DNA of 64,000 nt from Ganoderma boninense (lineage: Eukaryota; Basidiomycota; Agaricomycetes; Polyporales; Polyporaceae). The translations under genes and the position numbers were made by a program. How positions within the stretch are numbered: position 1 is the first letter of the stretch; every line of letters starts with the position of its first letter. Of this stretch, positions 25,601 to 36,000 are shown in pieces. Where the stretch lies: contig CM035306.1 in assembly GCA_002900995.3 (NCBI GenBank), positions 4,508,541-4,572,540 on the forward strand. Direction: 5' to 3'. The notes beneath the pieces were generated by a model. That model made no database searches and had not been told where the DNA came from. It worked only from the letters and a program-made list of their open reading frames with translations.

Positions 25601-25650
25601 TCATTGGCTGCTGCATCTTATTGGATCAAATATTTTTCACTCACCTGGAG
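22614..25650. other. 3' flank of the bHLH gene and intergenic DNA up to the transposon
   Basis: The first few hundred bases are T/C-rich and probably 3' untranslated sequence. Beyond that I see only short open frames, an ATACGG microsatellite at 23984-24009 and G-rich patches. No gene is supported. The transposon begins at 25651. Confidence 0.5.
23984..24009. repeat. (GATACG)n microsatellite
   Basis: Four consecutive copies of a GATACG hexamer (GATACGGATACGGATACG and one further unit) in intergenic DNA. Confidence 0.8.
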
Positions 25651-25680
25651 GCACGGCGCGCAAACCACGATGTTTCCGAC

Positions 25681-26110
25681 AGGGAAATTGCAGGGAAATT
25701 GTTTTGCCACTTAACCGGTCTAGGCCATTCGATGGAAAATTCCGGAGGAGGGGAATGCCACATGTCACAATGATGTCACACGGATTTCCCCCAGATTTCC
25801 TTGCACATGTCGCGCGATGACAAATGTAACCCGCCACAGGGCTAGGAAATGAATGGCAAATGTATGTGACATGTTTGATTTCCGTGGCCAAGAAACAAAG
25901 ATCAATTGTACCGTGGGAGACACATTTCCCAGATATTCCGCCAAAGTGCATAGAACATTTACAATGACGAGCCATGTGACATGGGCTACAACAGGAAATA
26001 GGTCCTGGAAATGTTATGGACTTTTGTGAGCAACGTTTCATGTGACGGGGTCATGTCACGTGAGGAAATGAGCAGGGAATGTAACATGTTCGTGGTGGTT
26101 ATTGGATGCT
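25681..26110. promoter_or_regulatory. subterminal motif cluster of the left inverted repeat
   Basis: The outer part of the repeat contains TGTCAC/GTGACA at least six times in about 300 bp (near 25763, 25774, 25866, 25976, 26041, 26053) and many GGGAAAT/ATTTCCC words, some directly repeated (GGGAAATTGCAGGGAAATTG). CACTA elements such as En/Spm carry clustered subterminal motifs that bind the transposase or its partner protein, so a binding role here is a reasonable inference. The same cluster is mirrored at the right end (about 50520-50960). Confidence 0.55.
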
Positions 26111-26395
26111 CTCTGCTCGGCACTCTGCACCTCTCCCATAACTCTACGACGACGCTTCACTCCGACGACGTTCCCCCGACTCTACACTTCTGCGCCGCTA
26201 CACGACACGCCGACAACGTTCTCCCGACGCTACGCTTTTGCACCGCGGTGCGATGTCTCGACGATAGAGTCCCTACCACTCCGCTGCTGCGCTACGCCAC
26301 GACGCCCCTGCCAGTCAACGCCATCGCGCGTAGAGAAAAGCTCATCAGAGAGCTCCGCGACACCTGGCGGACCAACACATTCCCACATACCTCTC

Positions 26396-27240
26396 AGCCG
26401 CGACAAAGCGCGTCGGACGGGCGACCGCGCACTCTCCGGGGCGCACCACGGCACCCAGCCTGAGTTTCCCGGACGCACCTGGGCGACACCTCCGAGGGCA
26501 CCGAGCCCGCGACAATACCCTTCTCGCCGCTGCTCCGGCGCAGAGAAGTGCCGCCGGAGCCCCCGCCGCGACAAACGCATTGCGGACGCCTCTCAATCGC
26601 AACAAAGCGCGTCGGACGGGCGACCGCGCGCTCTCCGGGGCGCACCACGGCACCCAGCCTGAGCAAAAGCGCTTTCCCGGACGCACCTGGGCGACACCTC
26701 CGAGGGCACCGAGCCCGCGACAATACCCTTCTCGCCGCTGCTCCGGCGCAGCGAAGTGCCGCCGGAGCCCCCGCCGCGACAAACGCATTCCGGACGCCTC
26801 TCAATCGCGACAAAGCGCATCGGACGGGCGACCGCGCGCTCTCCGGGGCGCACCACGGCACCCAGCCTGAGCAAAAGCGCTTTTCCGGACGCACCTGGGC
26901 GACACCTCCGAGGGCACCGAGCCCGCGACAATACCCTTCTCGCCGCTGCTCCGGCGCAGCGAAGTGCCGCCGGAGCCCCCGCCGCGACAAACGCATTCCG
27001 GACGCCTCTCAATCGCGACAAAGCGCATCGGACGGGCGACCGCGCGCTCTCCGGGGCGCACCACGGCACCCAGCCTGAGCAAAAGCGCTTTCCCGGACGC
27101 ACCTGGGCGACACCTCCGAGGGCACCGAGCCCGCGACAATACCCTTCTCGCCGCTGCTCCGGCGCAGCGAAGTGCCGCCGGAGCCCCCGCCGCGACAAAC
27201 GCATTCCGGACGCCTCTCAATCGCGACAAATCGCGTCGGA
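26396..27240 (+). repeat. 208-bp tandem array in the left inverted repeat
   Basis: Four units: one of about 199 bp lacking a CAAAAGCGC segment, followed by three of 208 bp (anchor CGACAAAG at 26401, 26600, 26808, 27016, next at 27224). Each unit contains a hairpin with perfect arms GCTCCGGCG and CGCCGGAGC around an 11-base loop and a palindrome AAAGCGCTTT. Long open frames on both strands of this array arise from its composition; the unit length is not a multiple of three, and they should not be taken as genes. Confidence 0.92.
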
Positions 27241-27572
27241 CGCGCAACCTCGCGCTCTCCCAGGGGCACGGGGGGGGGGGGGCACCACGGCAAACGCGCG
27301 AGACAAACACGCTCCCGGCCATGTCCGTGTGGTGCGTCCGAGAGTGTGTTCGTACCACGAGTGTTCAACTAAGTATCCCTGCCTGAGATCACCACTCACC
27401 TTTTCTTCCACAGCTGATGACTGTCTTGCTCTGCGACGATAAGAGTGAGATAAAAGTTAATTGCCCTGCTGACGCATACGACAGGTTACACCTGAGTACG
27501 CCACGACCCCAAGACTGACTACGCTGCGTCAAGGTAGGACGCAGTGCTTATGGTAGAAGAAATCCCGAGCGT

Positions 27573-30500
27573 TCAGGACAGAGTCGACGAGGATGGACCT
27601 GGAGTCGACGTGGACGGACCGGGAGTCGACGTGGATGGACCGGGAGTCGACGACAGTGCATTGAGACTCGACGAGGATGGACCTGGAGTCGATGAAGATG
27701 CACCGGGAGTCGATGGAGATGTGTCGGGAGTAGAAGTTGGTTGATCGCTGGGTTTAGCGTATGTACTCGGACTGGCGGAAGTGTTAGAGGTCCCAAACGT
27801 GTGCACGTTGGAGGCCGGTACGGGTAAGTGTGCCGCGTACAACTCCTCCGGTAAAGGCGGGGGCGTCGGGAGAGAGAAATCATAATCATCGTCGATCATG
27901 TTGAGCTCCTCTCGCTCAGTGACCTTCAACGTCGTCAGCCAATCAGCATCGTAACAGTTGCGCCAAAGTCCTCGTGGGGCAATGGAGTTGACAACGCGAG
28001 CTTTGCCCTTCGGAAGTTCCTCGCGGATCCGAGGGCGGTTCCCGCCACGTTGTTTCTGGCCGATTTTTGGTCTTGAGAAGTAGATGTACCACTTATCGAG
28101 CGTACGGACGAAGCGTTTGAAGGCTGGGCTTTGCCATGCTGCTTCCACGATGTAGAAGAGGTTGTATTGCGCCTGCTTCTTGTCGTTGCCGAATGCAGGT
28201 TCGTCGCCGCTGAGATGTGCAGGCTCCATGTCCTGGAAGATGACTAGATGGCGCTCGAGGTTCAGCTTGTGGAGGACTTCGATCCGCCACGTGAGAAGCT
28301 AGCCCTGGGTTAGCGGTTGAAACACCAGCGAACTTCGCATAGGACTCACAGTGCTTCGCCGGGTATCACCGCGCTTTCTCTCGAGGTTCCTGTATGCCTT
28401 GGCCATGGCCTGTGCGGTCTGAGGTTGGGAATGTTCTTTATACAGGCGGAAGATGTGGACCATGACACCATCCAACACGCGTGCTACCATATCCTCGGTG
28501 ACCCAGTGAGGAGGAAGCGGTGGCTGGGAGTACATTCCGCCTTGGGCAGACGCGACAAAGTGACGTGCGAAGAACCCACGAGCTTCGACGTTCCACTTCG
28601 ATCTTTCCCAGCCTCGATCAAAGTCGATGCGAAAGTTCGAAGCGTCGATGACTCTGTCCTTAACACATAAGTAACGCTGGTACTCGGCATCCGTCAGAGG
28701 AGGACAGCGATCGGGGAGTTGTGAAGCATCCTTGACACACAAGAGCTGCTCCCAAAGATGTTTCCGGACGTATCTCTGTGAACAACAAGGTCAGGACGAC
28801 GCAGGACACGTATAACAAGTACGAACTCTGAAAAGTTTGATATTTTCTTCCATCTCCTTCTCGCTCATATCTAAAGGTCCCATCAAATCCGAATAGATCT
28901 ATGAAAAACCGACACAGGAAACGCACCGGAACTCGGCTGTGCCTGTGCTGGCGTGTTCGACGGGTGGGTCCCATGGTTAGTATAGGGACCATCGACATAA
29001 GTCGCCCTAGGCTGAGGAAAATTTGGATGGGGTAGGCTCGTAGGCGGAGGCGGAGGCTGCTGCGAGAAAGGAGCAGAATTTCGCCCCATCGCAAGGTGAG
29101 CGCGATCAGGAGCGTTATCAAACCCCTGCGGAGCGCATGAGCCAGAGGCTGCACCTTGAGCGCCCCCGCTGTTCCCATTGTTGGAGGAGGCCAGAACCTG
29201 AGCGAGGGTCCTCTTCGAAACCTTCGTTTTTCGTCCAAGAAACGACCGACCTAGTTGGGTGCGAGTCACCGGCGGCGGGGCCTGGGCAGGCATAGCAGAC
29301 ATCTTCTCGTCCATTTTCTCCAGCCCTTGTATCATTGAGATTCTTGGACGATATGGTCAATTCATTTCAACGAATGCATTCTCAAGGATTTACTTACTCC
29401 AGGCGCTCCATCCTCCTGTCCATCAGATGGAATCCATCGAGGACTGCGCCGAATGGAGAACCCTGGCTGTGGTTTGGCTCAACGGAGTTCGGCCGTGCGT
29501 TCAAGGTCGCAGGGTTCGCGGCGGAAGGCTCAAGATTCATGGAACTCTTAGCTACCGGAAATACACAAGAGCGGCTGACTTACAGATGAGGTTTTTGTAT
29601 CTGAGTTGGTAGCACGGTCCTGAATAGCTTACGTGAGCTTCAAACATCCGGCACAAGAAATCTTCGTCGCCTCACCTTGCCCTTCGCGTGCCATGGAATG
29701 GGAGTACTTTCCTCGCTGCCTTCCTCGTTGTCTCCATCGCCGTCGGAATCCTTGGGAAGTTGAGCGCATGTTTAACCCAAGGCTACCGCGCTCTTACTCA
29801 CCGACTCAGAGGCATCTTCAACATAAGGCGTCCTGAAACGGACAGAGCGTTTAGGTGCCCCCACCGATGGGTTAGCGCTAGTGTCTGAAGGTACACCTTT
29901 GCTTTCTGGTGGTGAAGGACTCTCGGACGTATTTCTGCGCTGCGACGTCTGTCTAGATCTCGCAGGTCGCCGCGGCTTCTTGCTGTTCGGCTCATTGGAT
30001 TTGGATCCGGCGGATCCGATTGTAAATATGGGCTGCGGTAGACCGAAATGAAGATCAGGGCGAAAATCACTGAGATCGTGGGCGCAGACTTACGGTAACT
30101 TGCGCTTGCAATCTCTCCATCTCTTCGCGCTGCCTTCGTATCATGAGTTCATGGTCAAACTGACTAAGGCGATCCCACAAGCGGATCGCATCTTCCAAGG
30201 TCTTGATCCAAGTAAGCTTCTTTCCGCGGACTGTTACGAGAAACTTAACTCACTGCAGACGGCCCCAAGTCTAGCGGGCATGAAGACCTCTTGCGGCGCA
30301 GACGGACCCTGGCTACGCTCCGTTGTCTGTGGCTCGCTCGGCGGTGCTGAAGAGAACGGACCCTGAGGCGGCTGAGTATTGGATTGGTTGGTCGGCCTAG
30401 GTAACGTTTCTGCCGTGTGCATCGGCTTGCCGTTCGACGAAGTGGCTGGGGCATCATAAGGACTTGCGAACGCAGGCGCAGTAGTATATGCACCATGCTG

Positions 30501-31460
30501 GAAGGTGGCGGGCTGGCCTTTTTGGTGGCCTGCACGACCTGACGTCGTTTGAGAAGTTGTGGGAGGAGGTGCGAACGGAAGGAAAGGAGGATCCTCGTAT
30601 GGCATTCTGGAAGAAACATTCGGGCGAGGATTTGAGTAGTTAGGCGGATGAGTGGCGTTGATGCGGCCTGAGCCCATCGCGTCGAAGCCAAGCTGAGGAC
30701 CTTGTGGTTCCACACGTGGGACCCCACGCAAAGACTCGCGATTCGCTTGCTGCGGCATGTGTGCGCCTGGTTCTTGCGAGGAATATTGACCCGGCTCCTG
30801 CAGCGGGCCCTGTCGCGAACCCTGTGTAGAGTACCGATCCGGAGGCTGGAAAACGTACTGGGCATGTGGGACGTATTCACTCTGCGGGGCATATACACCC
30901 TGCGATGTGTGTCCACCCGACGAGGCGCGTCCACGCTGTTGTGCATATCCCCTCTGCGAGGCATACTCCGCTTGCGAGGCGTATTCCGCTTGGGAGTGCG
31001 AGGCGTATCCCCCCTGCGAGGTGTATCCCCCCTGCGAGGCGTATCCCCCCTGCGAGGCGTATCCCCCCTGCGAGGCGTATCCCCCCTGCGAGTCGTATCC
31101 ACCTGGCGAGGCGTATCCATTCTGCGAGGCGTATTCACCGGGCAAGGCGTATTCAGTGAGCGGTACATGCAACGTGTGCCGCGCTTGTGCAGCGTTCTGA
31201 CCAGCTGGGAACACGGGATACGGAGGATTACTGAGCGGAGCCTGGGAAGCATGCGGAACTGATGCTTGGGAGGCGTACGGAGCGGGGTTCTGGCGCGGGA
31301 ACAGAACGGGAGACGGCGCAGGATACCGGTACTGGGGCCCAAGCGTTTCGTATTGCCCATGTCGTGGAAGGAAGTCCCCGCGGTTGTCAGAAGCACCGCG
31401 GCCGGGATCGATTGGACGAGGTGCTACCGCTGAATGGCTCCGCGGGTATTCTGGGTTCAT
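27573..31460 (-). CDS. cargo gene A: large low-complexity protein, unknown
   Basis: Ten exons on the minus strand (31460-30254, 30191-30094, 30032-29802, 29750-29676, 29619-29584, 29546-29398, 29342-28927, 28870-28827, 28775-28350, 28298-27573) splice in frame to about 1135 aa. The first 400 residues are Gln/Ser/Tyr/Gly/Pro-rich with a run of YASQGG-type hexapeptides (18-bp DNA repeat near 30960-31140), prion-like in character. Then follow a charged helix (MIRRQREEMERLQAQ), a basic segment (KKPRRPARSRQTSQRR) suggesting nuclear location, and a folded-looking region in the last third (YQRYLCVKDRVID, DRGWERSKWNVEARGFFARHF, LTWRIEVLHKLNLERHL, FVRTLDKWYIYFSRPK). The C-terminal 60 residues are STPGPS repeats. 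I do not recognise the family. It is the leftmost cargo gene. The intron at 29583-29547 would be only 37 nt, the weakest junction of the model. Confidence 0.72.
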
Positions 31461-31825
31461 GCTGCAGGCAGAGTACAACGGAGAATGAAAACATGTAAAT
31501 CCTAGCAGGTCTACCAGCAGAGTCAAGAGCTCACCTTCGGTTTCTGTTTCAGGTCGGTGCGAGTGTCTCAAGATACGTCTAGCAAGTCAAGACGCGTTTG
31601 TGGCACGATTAGATCGAGTGGCGAGGTGCCAAAGGCCGGAAGATCGCGGACCGGCGCTCCTGCTGCCACACCAGACGCCAATGCGCACGCAAACAGCACA
31701 CAAATGGTAGGACAACGGTCGCGCATTCAGAGTACAAGTAAATACATCATTTCCAACTACGAGTAGAAGATATAGGAACTTGATGAGTGTCAGGGATATA
31801 TCTAGACGATAAAGGCACTCACTAG
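31461..31825. promoter_or_regulatory. intergenic between cargo genes A and B
   Basis: This is the upstream region of gene A and the 3' flank of the SUN gene. An upstream leader exon of gene A is possible, because a CTGCCTGCAG acceptor lies just before the ATG. Nothing else is seen. Confidence 0.35.
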
Positions 31826-33109
31826 TCAGTCATCCGACGCTACTTGCCCGTGAATGCGAACTCGATGAAGACAAGTAGACACTCCTCCCCAGTTGTCGAT
31901 AATCTCCACAACGAATACTCCGAAATCCATGTGCAGCGGTGGGATGTGATCAAAAACAGGAAATGTCTGGGTATACCGCGTAGCGTTGAGGGTATACTCG
32001 AAGTCAGCCAAATGGACGAATCGGTAGTTATTCGTCAGAGGGGGGGACACGGCCGTGGGTAAGGGGATGGGACGAAAATGCTGGGAGAAGTACTGGTTGT
32101 ATCGGTCCGCGTTTTGTGACCCGTCGATGGAACCCCAAAATCGCATACGTCGTGGTGCTTGGTGGTCGTGTTCCGCGACGTCGGATGGAAGATAGTCGAT
32201 ACTGATGTGGGTGGGATGCAGGAGTTGAGAGACGGAGATGCCGACCTGACCTTGAGACCCTGATATTAACCAGCACCGTCCACCGCCGGGATTGTGCCGT
32301 AAGATGACATCTGGGCTGTTATGAGCCCCGTTGCGCGGTTTTGTCGCCTCCCCAGTGGTCAGCTTAGGGACGATCCTTCCACCATCGACGTGGAGCGCAA
32401 AGTCTCGCTGGTTTGTAAGCTGTGGTCGGAGAGCGGAGTAGACGATATCGGGGACGTGTCGCTCCACGTATTCATCGACGTATTGCTTCGCAAGCCGTCC
32501 GATGTGCTGCTCGGCGTACTGATTGATGGCCTGTTTGACGTGTTCCTTGAGGTACTGCTCAACGTACTGATAGATAGTCTGTTCGAAATGCTCCTCGAGG
32601 TGCTTGTGGACGCGCTCCTCGACATAGGATTCAAGATGGCGCCCAACAATCGTCTCGACGTCTTGTTCCAATGTCTGTTGAAGATCTGGCTGACCACGCG
32701 AAGATACTGTATCAGTGTTGGAAGGGGGCGCTGTTTGAGACTGAAGGCCCGCCGCAAAATCGTCGATCCAAACGGCGACAGGCTGAGCGTAGTGGGAACG
32801 CACGACGGTGACGACAATGCTAACAATGACCAGGAGCAAGGCAGTAGCACGAAGAAACCGCTCGCAAGCCGATCGCATGGTAGTAGACAGGGTGACGCTT
32901 TCGCGATTGGCTGAAGCTTGCGCTGCGTTTCGACGGGGTGTGGCCACGGTCCTTGGCGGGGAACGAGAAAAACGAACGTGCGCTGGGCGATCTGCCAAGA
33001 AGATGTGTTTGGTGATTCAGCGTTCTGTATTTGAACAGGGCTCACCTGCAGCTGGCTCTTCGAACACGAACCACTTGCTGTGGAAGGGGTCGTCGATGGT
33101 AGCTGGCAT
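31826..33109 (-). CDS. cargo gene B: SUN-domain membrane protein
   Basis: Two exons (33109-33046, 32991-31826) give 409 aa. Order: a basic N-terminus of about 68 residues (PRTVATPRRN), one transmembrane helix at about 69-87 (ATALLLVIVSIVVTVV), a helical segment at about 129-204 built from heptad-like steps (HLEEHFEQTIYQYVEQYLKEH), and a SUN domain from about 218 to 407. SUN hallmarks: FALHVDGGRIVPKLTTGEATKP, the GRCWLISGSQGQVGISVSQLL core, the APRRMRFWGSIDG strand, and the closing FVVEIIDNWGGVSTCLHRVRIHG with the conserved Cys near the end. SUN proteins of the Sad1/UNC-84 type sit in the inner nuclear membrane and bind KASH peptides in the perinuclear space; the coiled region drives trimerisation. 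Placement of this copy in the nuclear envelope is inference. Both exons are intact and the gene lies between transposon cargo genes, which is unusual for a SUN protein. Confidence 0.9.
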
Positions 33110-33344
33110 GGCGTTGGGGAGACGGAGTGGCACTGGCGTGCGCGAAGACGGAGGATGCGGGATTGAGCGCCCATATGACGGATCCAGAAAGGGCTCCTCG
33201 TCCAACCGACACACAAGACACTGTCGCAGACATTTGCTCTCATGACATAGAAATATTGATCTCGTTCCGTAAAGGGTACTTATGACATAGATACACACGA
33301 TACAGGAAGAAAATACACGCTCCAATCGCGGACCTTGCTCCCAC

Positions 33345-34546
33345 TCAGCCATGCAAAACCAACTTCGTCACATTGCTGGACATCAAACATGAGAACGATT
33401 GACGAGGAAGCTGAAGATGATAAGGAAGAATTAGCGCACCTTTCTGCTTTCCCTTCGCCTTCGCCGAAAGGCGCTCCGAACTGCCACGAAGAACGTTCTG
33501 GGACGCCAACTTCTTGCGGAACCATACGTCTCGAACCCAAGACGGGCGGTGGTTGTCTGTGAGTCCCAGACGGCGTGAATCTTGGAGACGTGGGTGCCCC
33601 AAAGATACGGACAACCACCCAAGACGCTTGTCATTACCAGCACCCCACAGCCACATCTCCGGCGTGGACGACGAGGGCGTCCAGTGACAGAACACATCGC
33701 CGAGCTGCAAGTCGCGATGCTTGGCCATCTCGGACGGTGGAGTAGAGATCGTGGAGCTTCCGCAAGACTCGTACCAGCGCGTCTTAAATTCTCCAACTGG
33801 AATGTTCCTCTCCTTCTCATCGTCAGTTCGCTGACACTTCCTCTCTTGTACTGGATGGCGCAACTCGACGGTCTGCATTTGTTCAATGAAAAAGCAGAAA
33901 AGTGTAGTAAAAAATGCACGTACAAATGCCTCTGGAGAATATTTTATGTTCCTTACGCTGCCGCTGCCGCTCCCACGGACAGGAACCCTTGTGCTTGAGT
34001 TTACGTCGTCGGTCTTTTGAATGGTGCGAGACTGTGAGCGTGTTGTCACACTCGACGACGGTGGAAGCAAGTCTGGCCAGTTGTCGGGGGGGAATGCAGC
34101 GGTGCTCCGAACAGACGACGCCGAGGGTGCTGTAGATGGAGCGCGACTGCCGCCTCGCGAGGACGCCACGGAAGTCGATCTAGAGGACGTGGCGGACGAG
34201 TCAACGGGGGCAGGAGTGCGAGGGCGAGGCGTTGCTGTGCGAGAGGCAGGGCGAGAGGCGGAGGGTTGCTCCACGAAGGAAGCGCTAGGCGTCGGGGGAC
34301 GCCCGACAGCCCCGTCGGTCGGTTCTCTCTTGATTTGGTGCATACTGGGTGGATTGAGAATTCAGATGCTCAACAGAAGCGAGAGACTTACTCAGAATAA
34401 AATCGACGAGTTTTGGTCGGATGCACCCCCCGAACGACTTCAGGCGCCACTGGCGCGGTGTAGTAAAGATGACTGACTTGGCCGTCACCTGCCAATGGGG
34501 CTGAGCCGGAGAAAGTGAAGAGGGAGAACTGGATCTCCCCTTCCAT
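33345..34546 (-). CDS. cargo gene C: unknown protein with Ser/Thr/Pro-rich middle
   Basis: Exons 34546-34392, 34326-33957 and 33872-33345 splice in frame to about 350 aa. The N-terminus (MEGEIQFSLFTFSGSAPL) and the segment ending TKTRRFYSE look folded. A disordered part rich in Ser, Pro and Arg follows (SRTATPRPRTPAPVDSS, SRGGSRAPSTAPSASS). The last exon has a compact-looking domain (VGEFKTRWYESCGSS, LGDVFCHWTP, MWLWGAGNDKRLGWLSVSLGHP). I do not recognise the family. A TATAAA sits about 170 bp before the chosen ATG, which suits it better than the ATG next to the TATA. The 3' end is uncertain: a GTGCGC donor near 33440 could shorten the last exon. Confidence 0.6.
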
Positions 34547-34713
34547 CGCAAGGAAGCAGAGTCGACCGGACTGGCAAGAAGAAGTGGCGGAGGACGATGA
34601 AAGGATTGGGCAGCGACGTCGAGGCCATCACGGCTGAAATGAGAGGACTGAGGAGACGGAGACGGAGTTGATAAGAGAACAAAGGAGAGGAAACAGAGGG
34701 CGCCTCTGCGCAT

Positions 34714-34720
34714 TTTATAA
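34714..34720 (-). promoter_or_regulatory. TATA box of cargo gene C
   Basis: TATAAA on the minus strand about 170 bp upstream of the preferred start codon of gene C, in the short space between genes C and D. Confidence 0.4.
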
Positions 34721-34914
34721 GCAACACGTGCACGAAGTCTTATTTTCGGAGATTTCGGACAAATGCCCGACAGCCAGGTACGAGGATCAACAATACAAAA
34801 ATCACATTTGTTGGGCGTACAATTCTGACAACATTCTAGCTTCTACCCGTTGCGCACAGCCAGCTTCTACCATGTAACGGCCCATCGTTACTGTGCAAGG
34901 CGCACTGGACGTCC

Positions 34915-35529
34915 CTAGTACCTGTCCAACTCCGAGCGAACGGTCGGAACCAAGTTAGGGATAGTGGAAAGGAGGTCGCGTTCCAACGCGCTGAACTTGG
35001 CCGCCACGTCGAGATGTGCGAGCTTGGCGTTAGTAAGAGCGTTGCAGAAAGTCCAGTAGTTGACGGCATCGGAGAAGGTCAACCTGAAGGGGTTGCCACC
35101 GGCGGGGACAAAGAGAACGAAAAGTCTCTCCTACAGAAGAATGGGTTGCGCATAAAATTCCGACGGACTCGAAGGAGCATTCAACTGGTGCACACACCTC
35201 GTTAGATTCCAAGATCAAGCTGCTGTTGATCATGAGGGAATAGACGACCTGGGTAGGACGAGGGCAGAACAGCCCCTCCTCGTCCATGGCGCAGACGATG
35301 AGATAATCTGACAATCAGCATACCACCATGCGGCCAGGAACTGCAACAGGAAAGACTTACGATCACGAGGTGAGAACTCGGCCACAACAACCTGGACATG
35401 GGTAATGTCCGAGGGGTCTTCAAGTGACACTCCGGAAGCGGAGAAGGGCACCGATGCTGCGCTACATATACCAATCTTCAGTCCGTGCATACGTCAGATA
35501 AATGCAGAGGCAACGTACTGGTGGAACAT
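34915..35529 (-). CDS. cargo gene D: small conserved-looking protein, unknown
   Basis: Four exons (35529-35519, 35461-35361, 35307-35198, 35130-34915) encode 145 aa; every junction keeps frame and uses good GT-AG signals. The first exon is only 11 nt (Met-Phe-His plus two bases). The product is compact, without low complexity: ITHVQVVVAEFSPRD, YLIVCAMDEEGLFCPRP, SLMINSSLILESNERLFVLFVP, AVNYWTFCNALTNAKLAHLDVAAKFSALERDL. Its shape suggests an alpha/beta domain with a C-terminal helix. No known family is recognised. It lies between cargo genes C and E on the same strand. Confidence 0.72.
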
Positions 35530-36000
35530 GGTGGGTGGCTGAAGGGGAGCATGGATGGTTGATGGAACAAGTTGGGGAGACCCAAACGCTGCCCTCCTGG
35601 AGATTATATACGAGCATCAACCGACGACGCGTGGCCTGCTTGGTCCTGCAACGTGCAAAGGATGAAGGACAAAGGAAACGCCAGCGCTAATGGAGGCAGA
35701 ACTCAGGCACATCGAGGGAATACTTAGCGCCTGACCAAGCGTGCACAAACAACTTCGTGCTTCCCGACGTACCGCCAGCAGGAGTACACTCACAGACCAG
35801 ACACCTTGCTCTCCTCCCTTGGCGACCCTCGGAGAACCCAATACCTCACTGCGTGTTCGTAATGGTGACTGCGACATAAGGTGAGCATTATTCTCACACC
35901 ACGCCGAGCATCCTTAAGTCTCTTCTCCTTGCTGTGGGGTGGGGATAGTGATCTGGATACTGAAGTTTAACAATTGGGATAGGTACTACTGGATTCAAGG
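35530..36000. other. intergenic between cargo genes D and E
   Basis: No gene supported. It contains the upstream region of gene D and the 3' flank of gene E. One minus-strand frame of 86 codons has no recognisable content. Confidence 0.45.

Larger units (their letters stand above)
25651..27548 (+). repeat. left terminal inverted repeat of the transposon
   Basis: 1898 bp. It has three parts: an outer AT-richer 740 bp with clustered short motifs (TGTCAC, GGGAAAT), a GC-rich 208-bp tandem array (26396-27240), and an inner 300 bp with a run of 13 G near 27270. The right repeat carries the same parts in reverse order. The stop codon of the first cargo gene lies 25 bp inside its inner edge. Confidence 0.92.

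Noticed and set aside
26548..27442. Long open frames of up to 228 codons on both strands of the left inverted repeat
   Set aside because: They are produced by the GC-rich 208-bp tandem unit, which is open in several frames on both strands. The unit length shifts frame each time, so the protein repeats are by-products.
28883..28927. Acceptor at CATAG near 28899 for cargo gene A
   Set aside because: The intron would be only 28 nt and breaks the frame. The TTTAG acceptor at 28871 gives a 56-nt intron and continues the helical segment in frame.
32359..33243. 294-codon minus-strand frame overlapping the SUN gene
   Set aside because: It is a different frame over the helical repeat and basic segment of the SUN gene; only the SUN frame has a domain and correct splicing.
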